Positions 36,106 to 45,836 of a stretch of 64,000 bases of DNA are shown piece by piece. The stretch's first letter is position 1; each line of letters starts with the position of its first letter. Source of the stretch: Emticicia sp. BO119. Lineage in GTDB: Bacteria; Bacteroidota; Bacteroidia; Cytophagales; Spirosomataceae. The stretch spans positions 1,364,001 through 1,428,000 of the forward strand of contig NZ_JACETV010000001.1 of assembly GCF_013912375.1 (NCBI RefSeq), read 5' to 3'. A model generated the notes under the pieces. It saw only the letters and a program-made list of their open reading frames with translations. It searched no databases and was not told where the DNA came from. Made by a program: the position numbers and the translations under genes.

Positions 36106-39100
36106 CTAATTCTTGTTTTCATCATGGATTTTATCAGAATCATACATGCGGGTATCTTCATAATTATCAAAAATATCTGGATATTTGGCTTTTATCCAAC
36201 GGTATTGTCTGGCAGATAGAAAGATGAATTCAGGACCAGATAGCTCATCATCATTATTACCGGATAATTCATAAAAAACATAATCGGAGTTATGTTCAGT
36301 CAGTGCTTTATTGACTAATTCAATTAACCTGGCTGTATCAAACTCAAAATAGTCATAGTCAGAATCAAGTTCTTTATTTTTTGTTTTAGGTACTCCTTTG
36401 ATAAACTGACTTTCACTATATTTTTTATTATTCAATTCAAAACTATATTTGAATGTTCTGTCTTTGTTGTCTCCCTTTTTTAGCATTTTCTGAAAATTGT
36501 CTTCAACTTTCATTGGATTAAAATGCCCCTTTGAAATGGTCTTAAGGGAGTCGACTAATGATTTATAGACATCTTTATAATTGTCTAATTCCCACATATT
36601 GCTTTTTACAATTACTTTAGGCAAGGCCTCTAATAGTGATTTTCCTGAACCCTGAAATCGACGGAATTTAAGAATGAAATCTTCTTTTTTCGCTTCGTTC
36701 ATTGGCTCAATTAAACCAATCCTACCTAATTCAAAAAGGGTGTTCTGAAGACTATCACTACTGAACTCGCGATTATACATACTAAAGTCAACGTAGTTGT
36801 TAGGAAGCGTTTCTGACACCAGATAGGCCTGGGTGCTATCAAATAAAACAAATGAGAGTATCGGGCTTCTATAATCACAAACAATGACCAGTCGATGTGG
36901 AGAATTGATATCAGTTAAGTAATCGTTAATAATTTTAAACTGATTTTCACCAATACCGGGAAAGTATTGAGATTTTTCTTTTTTGAGAGAATCAAGCGCA
37001 TTCTGAACTAATTTTGATAATGACGCATACAAGGTTTGCTCATAAGGCTTGCCGTTAATTTTTAAAGATACCAGATACTCGGTATAATCTTCGGAATCTG
37101 AAGGGGCTTTACCTACCTTATAGCTGATTTCGCTGAATTTGGTATCGGGTAATAATTCTGCGCCAAACTTGTTGAGAACATAAGTATATAATTCTGTAGG
37201 ATTTTTATCAGCCAGTTCATTCATATCAATCAGGACTGCCTGCGAACTTGCCTTCAAAACATCAGACGGTTCTTTGCTTTTCTTCAGATCAAGCGATTTC
37301 CGGGCCTCCTCTGTCAGCATATTTTCTCTTTGCAAGGCATTGGCGAAATCTTCTGTACTGAATGCCTCAATCTGGGATTGATAAGAGTGGTAGGCGTTTT
37401 CAGTGAGAGGATCATTGAATATCTCGTTGTGGTTTTTATCAATGTACTCATATTGCTTCCTGGAGAGGAATATATAATTGCTTTGATTATTGAGCGAAAA
37501 AGTGCCTATGTTTCCATTAATTTTGTAGAAAGTACCATCAATCTTATTTTCTTCTAATGACGCATTAACTAATTCAATTAATTGATATTCGTTGAGGCTT
37601 ACAGCATCTACATTCAGGTAACTTTCAGCACCCGGACGACCAATAAATGCTTCCCGATTTCCCTTTGGTATCTCTTGTTTATACTCATACTTCTTATCTT
37701 TAAACCTGAAACTCATTATCAGATTTCTGTCTTTATCAATACTTTTTATTATTTCGCTATCGAAGTTATCAGAAATTTTTTCGGGTTTGAATTGCTCATG
37801 CGAAATACGAGAGAGTTCTGCGATAAATGCTTTAAAAGAATTTATCTTTTCTACCTCTGTATCTGGACTAAAATTTATTTTAGCAATAATAGACGGGAAA
37901 CTCAACAAAAGACTTCTTTTAACATTATTTCTATTCTGGAACTCAAATCTGAAATCGACAATTGCTTTATCAACAGACTCTTTTTTATCAACAGGTAAGA
38001 TGTCATTTTCCTGAAAATCATTTAAAATCGTTGTAAGTTTTTCTCTGCTGAATCTATCGGAGAAATCACATTTTTCTGCGCCTAACAGACTTGCTAAGAA
38101 CGCATTATCCTGCATTTTTGATTTGAAAAGTAAACTTTGAGTACTATCGACCAATATCAATGCTTTTCTGGCGTCTCGAACAGGTAGCAGAGGATTTATC
38201 TCATTGGCAACTACTATTAGTCGTTTATCTGACTTTTTATCGGTAAGGTAATCGTTGATTGACTGAAAATCCCTTATATTGATCCCGATTAATGGGGAAA
38301 GAACTACCGCGTACGATTTGATAATATTTGTATCAATATGTACATCAGGTGGAATGCTTTTCTGAAGGGTTTTTAACCATGAAAAATCTGTGTCTGCCTT
38401 TTGTGCATAATCAAGACCATTAATGACGTACTGCAAACGATAGGATTTTTTGTCTTTATTTATCGGGTTTTTGAAAGGTAAACCCATAGGACTATCAAAT
38501 GACCGACCATTATTGCTTTTTGCTATTTCTTTGACTGAGAAATCAGTAAACCCAAACTCAGGTAGTAATTTCTTTTTAACTTCATTAAACAGATTCTGAT
38601 AAATTTCTTCTCTTGTGAAATTTCCTTGTTCTTCAGGAATAACAACAACATTGTTACAGAGTGAAAGTATATCTACCTTACTTTTTAATTCATAAGGTTT
38701 ATAGGATTGTTTAAGTATTCCAGCCTTTTCTTCTGATAGCATCTTAACCGCTTGTAAACTATCAATAAATTTGAATTGAATTGTTTTCTGCGAAGTGTAA
38801 TTGTCATAGAACCAGGTTTGCCTGGCGGCGTAGATGAAGAAGCCAAAATCGTTTATGAGCTTTATCCGGTCTTTTTCAAGCCATTTAAGTAATTCGTTAT
38901 AAACTCTTGTATCAATTAATTTAATGGCTCGTAGTTTATTGGCAAGAAGTTGATATTTTTCTTTTGATGTTTTCAGGTTCTGCTCTAATCCTAAAAATGA
39001 AAGGGGATTCTTTGCATTTACTTCACCTTCAATATCAGGTTTAAAAAACATGGTTTCACCTAATATTTTCTCTGACATTTCACGAAGTTGTATCAAGTCG

Positions 39101-39405
39101 TCAGCTGCGGATCCAACATTGCGGATAAGTTCAAAAATACCTACAAATCCTAAAACAGCTGCTCTTGACCGGAACAATGAGTCAGGTAGTTTGTTTAACC
39201 CTGCAAAGGGGATTCCTGAAAGACGTTGTTTAATAGCAGGATTATCTTTTGAGATTGCTTTCAGGAATCCATCCTTGCCAAACTCTGAAATAATATCTTC
39301 CTTTTGTAATGCATCAAGATATTGTTTAACCTGATCTTCAGATAAACTTTGTGCAAAAGCTGTAACAGTAAAAAATGAAAATATAAACAAAAGTATGTGT
39401 TTCAT
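36106..39405 (-). CDS. Unrecognised exported 1099-residue protein with internal duplication
   Basis: I do not recognise this protein. A signal peptide (FSFFTVTAFAQ) ends near residue 19. Two long units resemble one another: unit 1 at about residues 270-663 and unit 2 at about 738-1079. Shared landmarks in the same order are KKLLPEFGF/AELLPDTKF, INDYLTD (both), LILVDSTQSLLF/FVLFDSTQAYLV, QFKPEKISDNF/HFNPMKVEDNF, QLIELVNASLEEN/RLIELVNKALTEH, and NYIFLSRKQYEYIDKNHNEIF/EFIFLSARQYRWIKAKYPDIF. A helical segment precedes each (about 20-52 and 679-705, both containing AL-Q-E-). No membrane span, lipobox or T9SS tail is seen, so a periplasmic or secreted location is likely. The PQQ dehydrogenase gene follows 45 bases downstream, so co-transcription is possible. 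A -7-like box (TACTTTTG, minus strand) lies at 39426-39433. Confidence 0.75.
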   Translation of the reverse strand: MKHILLFIFSFFTVTAFAQSLSEDQVKQYLDALQKEDIISEFGKDGFLKAISKDNPAIKQRLSGIPFAGLNKLPDSLFRSRAAVLGFVGIFELIRNVGSAADDLIQLREMSEKILGETMFFKPDIEGEVNAKNPLSFLGLEQNLKTSKEKYQLLANKLRAIKLIDTRVYNELLKWLEKDRIKLINDFGFFIYAARQTWFYDNYTSQKTIQFKFIDSLQAVKMLSEEKAGILKQSYKPYELKSKVDILSLCNNVVVIPEEQGNFTREEIYQNLFNEVKKKLLPEFGFTDFSVKEIAKSNNGRSFDSPMGLPFKNPINKDKKSYRLQYVINGLDYAQKADTDFSWLKTLQKSIPPDVHIDTNIIKSYAVVLSPLIGINIRDFQSINDYLTDKKSDKRLIVVANEINPLLPVRDARKALILVDSTQSLLFKSKMQDNAFLASLLGAEKCDFSDRFSREKLTTILNDFQENDILPVDKKESVDKAIVDFRFEFQNRNNVKRSLLLSFPSIIAKINFSPDTEVEKINSFKAFIAELSRISHEQFKPEKISDNFDSEIIKSIDKDRNLIMSFRFKDKKYEYKQEIPKGNREAFIGRPGAESYLNVDAVSLNEYQLIELVNASLEENKIDGTFYKINGNIGTFSLNNQSNYIFLSRKQYEYIDKNHNEIFNDPLTENAYHSYQSQIEAFSTEDFANALQRENMLTEEARKSLDLKKSKEPSDVLKASSQAVLIDMNELADKNPTELYTYVLNKFGAELLPDTKFSEISYKVGKAPSDSEDYTEYLVSLKINGKPYEQTLYASLSKLVQNALDSLKKEKSQYFPGIGENQFKIINDYLTDINSPHRLVIVCDYRSPILSFVLFDSTQAYLVSETLPNNYVDFSMYNREFSSDSLQNTLFELGRIGLIEPMNEAKKEDFILKFRRFQGSGKSLLEALPKVIVKSNMWELDNYKDVYKSLVDSLKTISKGHFNPMKVEDNFQKMLKKGDNKDRTFKYSFELNNKKYSESQFIKGVPKTKNKELDSDYDYFEFDTARLIELVNKALTEHNSDYVFYELSGNNDDELSGPEFIFLSARQYRWIKAKYPDIFDNYEDTRMYDSDKIHDENKN
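36169..37194 (-). repeat. Second copy of the internal module of the 1099-residue protein
   Basis: Codes for about residues 738-1079. It aligns by eye with the first copy over the landmarks INDYLTD, DSTQ, LIELVN and IFLSxxQY. The repeat is at protein level; DNA similarity is low, so the duplication is old. Confidence 0.6.
37417..38598 (-). repeat. First copy of the internal module of the 1099-residue protein
   Basis: Codes for about residues 270-663. It is about 50 residues longer than the second copy, mostly in the segment before INDYLTD. Confidence 0.6.
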
Positions 39406-39654
39406 AAGCAGGCAACATTTTTATCCAAAAGTAATTTACTTTCTCATAATTAACTAAATAAGCAATGAAATATTGAGTGATGAGCGATTCTGTCTGAATA
39501 AAGATTTAACTGATTGACCAGAGTTCGGTGATTATTAATTCAACGCTGTTAAGAGAAAACAAATTTCATAATTAATGTTCTCAGTAAGATCAAACTAATC
39601 ATTAAAGCAGTAAAATCTTTTAATCAGCTATATCAAAATTCAAGATATAAATCT

Positions 39655-40824
39655 CTAAACCATCGGCCATTTAAAGGTACTGGTTAATTTGACTTTCATT
39701 CCGATTGCAGAAGATTTCCGTGCTGCTTCTATAATCTCTAATACATGCAACGCATGTTCCACATTAATCCGGGGTTCAATGCCTTTCATCAGACTTTCAC
39801 CAACCACCCTTGCACCTTCCTGCCATTCGTAGCCCCCTTTATCGGTTGATGTTAATACAGGAGGTTCAGTCCATGAGGTATCTAATATTACTCCATTGGT
39901 TTCCCAGTCGTAGCCAATCAAACGCATATTGCCGTAGTCGCCGAATATCTGAATTGAATGTAAGCTTTGGGCACCTGCCTCGTGTCCATGAGGGTCGAAA
40001 TAATTAAAACCGCACATGATATGAGAGATAGTACCTTTATCATGTTCCAGCAATATATGAGCATTGTCTTCGGCTTCAACTTTTATTTTTCCTTTATCAT
40101 CAACCGTTCTTTCGGGGGTTACGATGCTTGTCATCGCCATTACACTTTTTGCTGGACCCAATAGACCAGTGAGGGTTGCCATATTATACACACCCAAATC
40201 GGGCATGCTGCCGCCGCCTTTTTCATAAAAGAAGGCACTCCAGGTTGGCCCTGTATGGCCGTATTGTCCGTGTGCTGAAGCAATCCGACCCAGTTTTCCT
40301 TCCTGAATTGTTTTACTCATAAAAGCGAACTGAGGACTATTTACAACGGCTGGAGCTCCCCAGATTCGTAATTTTTTACGTTTGGCTATTTCAAGCAAGG
40401 CTTTACCTTCTGCATAAGTATTGGCCATTGGTTTTTCACTCCATACATGTTTGCCTGCCAGTAAGGCTTTTTTATTCAATTCGCCGTGCACCTGCATATC
40501 AGTGAGAGTCACCATCATATCAAATGGCACTCCTGCCAACATCTGGTCTATATTGCCATAAGTCTTTGCGTTAACTTTATATTGTTCGTTCTGCTCAATG
40601 GCTCTTTCAGATTTTATGTCACATAGACTGACAACTTCTATTAAAGGTGAAGATAACAATTGCGGCAAATAACGATTGCTTACACTACCGCAACCAATTA
40701 CTGCCACCCGCAGCTTTTTATCAGGTTTCTCAGAGGCAAAACTTTCTAATGAAGAGAGTAGAAGGGTAGCTGCTGCCGAGGCTGAATATTGCAGAAACTT
40801 TTGTCTGGATAGGGTCTCCTGCAT
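39655..40824 (-). CDS. Gfo/Idh/MocA family oxidoreductase, exported
   Basis: A 389-residue NAD(P)-dependent oxidoreductase preceded by an export-type leader (SASAAATLLLSSLESFAS). The nucleotide motif is VAVIGCGSVSNRYLPQLL and the conserved lysine-proline EKPMANTYAEG follows near residue 135. The GGGSMPDLGVYN stretch belongs to the C-terminal sheet. These enzymes oxidise or epimerise sugars and inositols; exported members in Bacteroidota often act on glycans. The leader lacks a clean twin-arginine pair (SRQKFLQYSASAA), so the export route is uncertain. Substrate is unknown. The gene stands alone with 249 bases of featureless sequence downstream. Confidence 0.85.
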   Translation of the reverse strand: MQETLSRQKFLQYSASAAATLLLSSLESFASEKPDKKLRVAVIGCGSVSNRYLPQLLSSPLIEVVSLCDIKSERAIEQNEQYKVNAKTYGNIDQMLAGVPFDMMVTLTDMQVHGELNKKALLAGKHVWSEKPMANTYAEGKALLEIAKRKKLRIWGAPAVVNSPQFAFMSKTIQEGKLGRIASAHGQYGHTGPTWSAFFYEKGGGSMPDLGVYNMATLTGLLGPAKSVMAMTSIVTPERTVDDKGKIKVEAEDNAHILLEHDKGTISHIMCGFNYFDPHGHEAGAQSLHSIQIFGDYGNMRLIGYDWETNGVILDTSWTEPPVLTSTDKGGYEWQEGARVVGESLMKGIEPRINVEHALHVLEIIEAARKSSAIGMKVKLTSTFKWPMV

Positions 40825-40945
40825 AATTTTTAAGTTTTATAGGTTGAGTGCAATAAGAGGGTTTAAATGTACAATTTTATATAAAATCTTAGTAGAGTAT
40901 GGAGTACAATTTATATCAGTTTTTAATTTAATTGTCAATACGATA

Positions 40946-40979
40946 AAAAAAGAAGTAGTTCAATTTTGAACTACTTCTA
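40946..40979 (-). terminator. Intrinsic terminator of the metal operon
   Basis: A perfect 12-bp stem (40952-40963 with 40968-40979, 4-base loop) is followed, in the minus direction, by six T residues (40946-40951). It lies 23 bases past the ATPase stop codon. Confidence 0.85.
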
Positions 40980-41002
40980 TAAATTTATGACTTCAGTGGT
41001 TA

Positions 41003-43114
41003 TCAGAAGGTCATTTTTTGGATTCTGATAGCGTTTAGTATTGCTAATAATGCCACTCCTACATCGGCAAAAACTGCCTCCCACATAGTAGCCAGGCCTC
41101 CAGCACCTAAAATTAATACTATTATCTTTACAGTGAAGGCTAATATGATATTCTGGATAACTATATTTCTGGTTGCTTTACCAATTCTGATAGCTGTGCC
41201 AATTTTTGAAGGTTGGTCTGTCTGAATCACTACATCAGCAGTTTCAATGGCTGCGTCGCTACCCATAGCACCCATGGCAATACCTACATCGCTCAAAGCC
41301 AATACAGGAGCATCGTTAATACCATCGCCTACAAAAGCAGTTATTTTAGTGGGGTCTTTTCGCAACTCTTCCAATTTCTGAACTTTATGCTCAGGTAATA
41401 AATCTCCGAAAGCCGTATCAATCCCGATGGTTTTTGCTACTTTTTGCGTAATAGAATTTTTATCACCACTCAACATAACTGTTTGAAGTACCCCATTCTG
41501 GTGCAATTGTCTGATAGCCTCTTCTGCATCTTCCTTTATTTCATCAGCAATTGTGATATAGCCGGCATATTTTCCACCAATGGCAACTACTACAATCGTC
41601 TCAACAATATTTTCCAGGGCTTTACCATAGTCAATCTTAAATTTTTGCAATAATTTAAGATTACCTGCCAATACCTCCTCACCATCCACTATTCCTTTTA
41701 GTCCATGTCCGGAAATCTCTTCAATTTTTTCAACTGAAAGGGTATTTTTATCAGAAGGATATTCAGCAATGGCTTTAGCAATCGGGTGAGTAGATTTACT
41801 TTCCAGGGCTGCAACCAGTTTAATGAATTCATTTTTGTCAAACTTGTCCGTAACAATATCCTGTACTTTAAACACGCCTTTGGTTAAGGTTCCAGTTTTG
41901 TCCATAACTACTGTATTTACTTTGGTCATCAGATCAAGGTAATTAGAACCTTTAAACAAAATACCATTACGTGATGCTGCCCCGATGCCCCCAAAGTAGC
42001 CCAAAGGAATAGAGATAACCAAAGCACAGGGGCAAGATATAACCAAGAAAATAAGCCCTCTGTACAACCATTCACTGAAAATGTAATTCTCAACGATAAG
42101 TGCAGGAGCAAAAATTACCGCTACTGCCAAGAAAAACACAATGGGTGTATATATTCTTGCAAATTTGCGTATAAGTAACTCGGTTCTGGCTTTTCTGGCA
42201 GTTGCATTCTGTACCATATCAAGAATACGTGCAAGAGAACTATCTGCGAATATCTTTGTTACTTTTAATTCAATTACTTTCTCTAAATTCAGCATTCCCG
42301 CAAGTACCTGTTCGCCTTTTTCTATGGTTTTAGGCCTACTTTCGCCAGTTAAGGCAGATGTATTAAAACTACTCTTCTCGCTTAACATTTCGCCATCAAG
42401 AGGTATTTTTTCACCGACTTTTATCTGAATCGTTTCTCCGATTTTCACCTCTTCAGGTTTTGCTTCCTGATAAATATTGTTTCTCAGAACATACGCAGAT
42501 GAAGGACGAATATCTAATAAAGCTTTAATATTGTTCTTGGCTCTGTTGACAGCAGCACTCTGAAACAACTCACCAACGGCATAAAATAGCATAACGGCTA
42601 CACCTTCAGGATACTCTCCAATGGCAAAGGCACCAATAGTAGCCAGAACCATCAAGGTAAATTCAGTAAAAAACTCTTTTCGTTTAATAGCTTCCCACGC
42701 CTCTTTTATTACCGGAAAACCAACAGGATAATAAGCTGCCAGATACCAGGCCAACCGCAAATAACTATTGAAAAAACCATTAATGAAATAATTGTCTAAA
42801 GCAATTCCAATTAAAAGCATCGCAAGGCTAAAAATGGCTGGTAAGTATTGTTTCCAGCCTGCATTGCCACCAGGTTCATGATTATGATGGTGTTCATGAT
42901 CCTCATGGTTGTGTTTATGGTCTTGTGTATGCTTCGCTTTTGTATTTTGGTCTGGAATTAACAGTTCTTTGGCATTGGCTTGGGTATAAATCTTCTCTTC
43001 TAAAGAACAACAAGTCATTCTTCCTTGCTCATCATATGTATGCACATGATCGGGGTCTGTTTTAATACCCGTAAGGTGCACATGCGGGTGTTTATTGTCA
43101 TGCTCGTGTTTCAT
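41003..43114 (-). CDS. Heavy-metal P1B-type ATPase with His-rich N-terminus
   Basis: A 703-residue metal pump. The N-terminus has two His clusters (residues about 3-25 and 58-80) and a CC pair in MTCCSLEEK in place of a classic CxxC domain. Core motifs: metal site SCPCAL in the membrane, phosphorylation motif DKTGTLTKG, the HP motif in KSTHPIAKAIAEY, and VAFVGDGINDAPVLALSDVGIAMG. CPC with His-rich ends is typical of Zn/Cd/Co/Pb exporters (ZntA-like). I start at ATG 43114; a TTG at 43150 would butt against the TonB gene stop and add 12 residues. It is the last gene of the operon and ends in a strong terminator. Confidence 0.92.
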   Translation of the reverse strand: MKHEHDNKHPHVHLTGIKTDPDHVHTYDEQGRMTCCSLEEKIYTQANAKELLIPDQNTKAKHTQDHKHNHEDHEHHHNHEPGGNAGWKQYLPAIFSLAMLLIGIALDNYFINGFFNSYLRLAWYLAAYYPVGFPVIKEAWEAIKRKEFFTEFTLMVLATIGAFAIGEYPEGVAVMLFYAVGELFQSAAVNRAKNNIKALLDIRPSSAYVLRNNIYQEAKPEEVKIGETIQIKVGEKIPLDGEMLSEKSSFNTSALTGESRPKTIEKGEQVLAGMLNLEKVIELKVTKIFADSSLARILDMVQNATARKARTELLIRKFARIYTPIVFFLAVAVIFAPALIVENYIFSEWLYRGLIFLVISCPCALVISIPLGYFGGIGAASRNGILFKGSNYLDLMTKVNTVVMDKTGTLTKGVFKVQDIVTDKFDKNEFIKLVAALESKSTHPIAKAIAEYPSDKNTLSVEKIEEISGHGLKGIVDGEEVLAGNLKLLQKFKIDYGKALENIVETIVVVAIGGKYAGYITIADEIKEDAEEAIRQLHQNGVLQTVMLSGDKNSITQKVAKTIGIDTAFGDLLPEHKVQKLEELRKDPTKITAFVGDGINDAPVLALSDVGIAMGAMGSDAAIETADVVIQTDQPSKIGTAIRIGKATRNIVIQNIILAFTVKIIVLILGAGGLATMWEAVFADVGVALLAILNAIRIQKMTF

Positions 43115-43150
43115 ATACTTGTATTTTAGAAACCTTTGTTTAATTAACAA

Positions 43151-45313
43151 TTACAATTTTATCTTAATTCCTCCATTGAATGAGCGCCCCTCTGTATGGG
43201 TATAAACCTCATTGAACTTGGGGGAGTTATGGGCATCAAACACTACTTTTTCAAAACGATTTTGCCGTGTATCTGTAAAGTTCTCGGCATTGGCAAATAT
43301 GCTGAATTTACCGAAGGTTTTCTCTAAGAATAATCCAAATTCCCAATAGGGTTGAGTCAAACGGCCATTATTAAGTACTTGTCTGTCGGAATAATATCCT
43401 TCTAAACCAATTTTAAAATTCTGATGTTTCTCAGCAAGCAGTGCTAAATTAACTTTATTTTTAGGTAACAAAGTAACTGTTTGGTTTGTGCTTTTATATG
43501 TAGCTTTTGCATCAGTGAAAGTATATCCTACAAAAAACTTTACCCAATTGGCAAATGTAAATCTGAGGTTAGTCTCAAATCCTTTTGATAAAACTGGTTT
43601 GGCAGCATTTTCAAAATAGAACTCGTTATCTGTATTTGTTCTTAGTACCAGAGGCTGGTTTATTTGCGTTACAAAAAACAATTGATTGGCCGTGAAACTA
43701 AAATTTTCTCCAACTGCATTCTGGTAATTAAAATCTATGGTACTACCATAAGATTTTTCAGCATTGGCTTTACTATCTATTGCTAAAACATTCTGAAAAG
43801 CCAATGTTTCTGTAGCCTCTGTAAAGATGGTTGGTAGTTTATATCCTAATCCACCACTTAAACGGCTGCTCCAATGCCCGGAAATTTTATATAATGCCGA
43901 AATACGAGGCAAAGCAAAAATTCCATGCCGTCTGGCATAATCAAGCCTGAATCCACCTTCCAAAAGAAATTTATCCGTTATGTCCCAATTATCCTGTGCA
44001 TATGCTCCTGCGATAAAATTGCTTTCAGTTCGTGGTTTCATGCTATCTTTTTCTTTGAAATTATCAAAAATCAGATTTCCACCAAGTACAATAGCGTGTC
44101 TCGCTTGCTGCATGATGTACGAAAGATCGGTATAAGCATTGGTTTGTAAGCCTCTGAAACTGTAATGAGGGATTTTAATCTGCCTGTTGAAAAAGCTTAA
44201 ACTTTGTTTTAAAACTACTTGTTTGCTTTCTGAAATCTGTCTGCTCATTTGCAGTGTAGAAATATTCCGAGCTGATTGATTCTTTTCAAAATAGGTATGC
44301 TGACTATCGGCTTTCCCATTAATCACCAGTACATCACCACCGAAACGATTCTGAAAGGTAGTCGAATTACCGAATATCAATTTGGTTTTATCATTGAAAT
44401 AAACAAACAGGCGAGGGTTAATATTCAAATCCTGGCTTTTGGGAATCTCAGTAAAATCATCTTTGTCAACGTCATACAGTTTCTGAACAGTACCCGAAAC
44501 CAAGATGGAATAGCCAACTTTATCATTTCTTTTGGCAGAAAAAGCACTGAAATTTGTTCCTCCGCCTGTACTTGTCTGATTAATAATTGCTGAAAACTCA
44601 CGTTTTTCCTTAGGTTCTTTTGAGATGAAATTTACTACTCCAGCAATTGCACCACCTCCGTACAAGGTAGAGGCAGAACCTTTAATTATTTCTACCTGCC
44701 GAAGGTCTAAAGGTGGAATATCCAATAGACTTAATCCGCTTGAAAAGCCTCCGAAAGTCGGAAAACCATCTTTAAGAATCTGGGTATATTTGCCGTCAAG
44801 TCCCTGTATTCTTATACTTTGATTGGCTGAAGTATAGCTTGTCTGCTGTACTTGTATTCCTGTACTTTCGTGCAGAATCATTGATACATTGTTGGGTCTC
44901 ATATTGGCTTTCTCATCAATTTCTTCTAATGAAATGGCTTCAATGCGAGTAGGAATGCTTTCAATATTCCTGCTGATACGCGTGGTTGAAACTACAACTT
45001 CTTCCAGTTCCTCTTCATTGCTTTCCAAATGTATTTCTAAGTCAGATATTAACGGAAAAGTGATCTTTAGTTCTGAGGTTTTATAACCTATAAATGAAAT
45101 GACAACTATTTGTTCGCCTTCAGGTACTGCTTTAAGGTTAACTTTCCCTTCAATATCAGCTGTACTGCCAATTTTTAAACCTTTTATTGCGACAGTTGCT
45201 CCAATTAAAGGTTCTTTCGTTTTGCTATCTTTTATAACAATATTTGGTTGATTCTGACCAAAAGATAAGTGTGAGCGAATAAGAAGTATGGTTAATATTA
45301 TGATTCTGTTCAT
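43151..45313 (-). CDS. TonB-dependent receptor with carboxypeptidase-like N-terminal domain
   Basis: A 720-residue outer-membrane receptor. After the signal (LIRSHLSFGQ) comes a carboxypeptidase-regulatory-like domain (about 22-100: IVIKDSKTKEPLIGATVAIKG) and the plug (about 115-240: VVVSTTRISRNIES with SIRIQGLDGKYTQILKDG and GSASTLYGGGAIAGVVNF). The rest is the barrel, ending with a beta strand FNGGIKIKL. Size and gene context (Cys-rich protein upstream, metal ATPase 37 bases downstream) suggest transport of a metal or metal complex, not a glycan; no SusD partner is present. An importer beside an exporter is unusual and leaves the metal and direction open. Confidence 0.9.
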   Translation of the reverse strand: MNRIIILTILLIRSHLSFGQNQPNIVIKDSKTKEPLIGATVAIKGLKIGSTADIEGKVNLKAVPEGEQIVVISFIGYKTSELKITFPLISDLEIHLESNEEELEEVVVSTTRISRNIESIPTRIEAISLEEIDEKANMRPNNVSMILHESTGIQVQQTSYTSANQSIRIQGLDGKYTQILKDGFPTFGGFSSGLSLLDIPPLDLRQVEIIKGSASTLYGGGAIAGVVNFISKEPKEKREFSAIINQTSTGGGTNFSAFSAKRNDKVGYSILVSGTVQKLYDVDKDDFTEIPKSQDLNINPRLFVYFNDKTKLIFGNSTTFQNRFGGDVLVINGKADSQHTYFEKNQSARNISTLQMSRQISESKQVVLKQSLSFFNRQIKIPHYSFRGLQTNAYTDLSYIMQQARHAIVLGGNLIFDNFKEKDSMKPRTESNFIAGAYAQDNWDITDKFLLEGGFRLDYARRHGIFALPRISALYKISGHWSSRLSGGLGYKLPTIFTEATETLAFQNVLAIDSKANAEKSYGSTIDFNYQNAVGENFSFTANQLFFVTQINQPLVLRTNTDNEFYFENAAKPVLSKGFETNLRFTFANWVKFFVGYTFTDAKATYKSTNQTVTLLPKNKVNLALLAEKHQNFKIGLEGYYSDRQVLNNGRLTQPYWEFGLFLEKTFGKFSIFANAENFTDTRQNRFEKVVFDAHNSPKFNEVYTHTEGRSFNGGIKIKL

Positions 45314-45413
45314 TTGCGATAATTAATTTAATACAATAAGGATTAAGGCTTACCAAAAAATAAGCACTGTTTATCAAGCCTGTTATAGTAGGTTGATATT
45401 TAACTAAGTCGTA

Positions 45414-45737
45414 TTAAACTAATTGCGGCGGCTGCCATAGTAAGGAAATGAAATTTGCAGTAGCTTTGGTCTCCCTTGGGAAAGTTGCTTTGCCCTGAAC
45501 CGCCTGAAAAACAGAAATTTGGGTTGAATATGGTGAAATCATAAGCGTACCACAGCAGGCACAACTACAAAGGGGAGAGCAGAAATCTGACCCGGTACCC
45601 TGGCATGCCTGTGAATCAGTCTGGCTACTAACAATTGTTTGTATCTTTTCCTCTACAGTTTCATTTGTGTCATGGCAGGGCATACACACTAAAAAGAGTA
45701 GATAAAAGCTTAAAAATATGTTGGCAAGCTGATTCAT
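45414..45737 (-). CDS. DUF6660-like Cys-rich small protein
   Basis: A 107-residue protein with an N-terminal hydrophobic segment (FLSFYLLFLVCMPC) and a cysteine-rich middle (DFCSPLCSCACCGTL). Bacteroidota metal-resistance operons often begin with a similar small protein of DUF6660 type, with a HxxC/CxxC-rich region, of unknown role; a metal-binding or sensing function is inferred from cysteines and context. I start at the ATG 45737 rather than 45767 because the hydrophobic segment then begins about residue 5. The TonB receptor starts 100 bases downstream on the same strand. Confidence 0.7.
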   Translation of the reverse strand: MNQLANIFLSFYLLFLVCMPCHDTNETVEEKIQTIVSSQTDSQACQGTGSDFCSPLCSCACCGTLMISPYSTQISVFQAVQGKATFPRETKATANFISLLWQPPQLV

Positions 45738-45836
45738 ACAACAAATGTATGTAAGAAACCCATGCAACAGGAGTGCAACAAAAATATTTATTTTTGTTGA
45801 ATAATTATATGAAGAATATATTCTAAAATACTGAGG

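Noticed and set aside
43115-43150. TTG start of the metal ATPase immediately after the TonB stop
   Set aside because: It adds 12 residues before the His-rich ATG start and uses a rare codon.
45742-45749. TACATTTG promoter box for the DUF6660-like gene (minus strand)
   Set aside because: It lies 5 bases before the chosen ATG, so no transcript start could be in front of the start codon, and there is no box at -33 distance.
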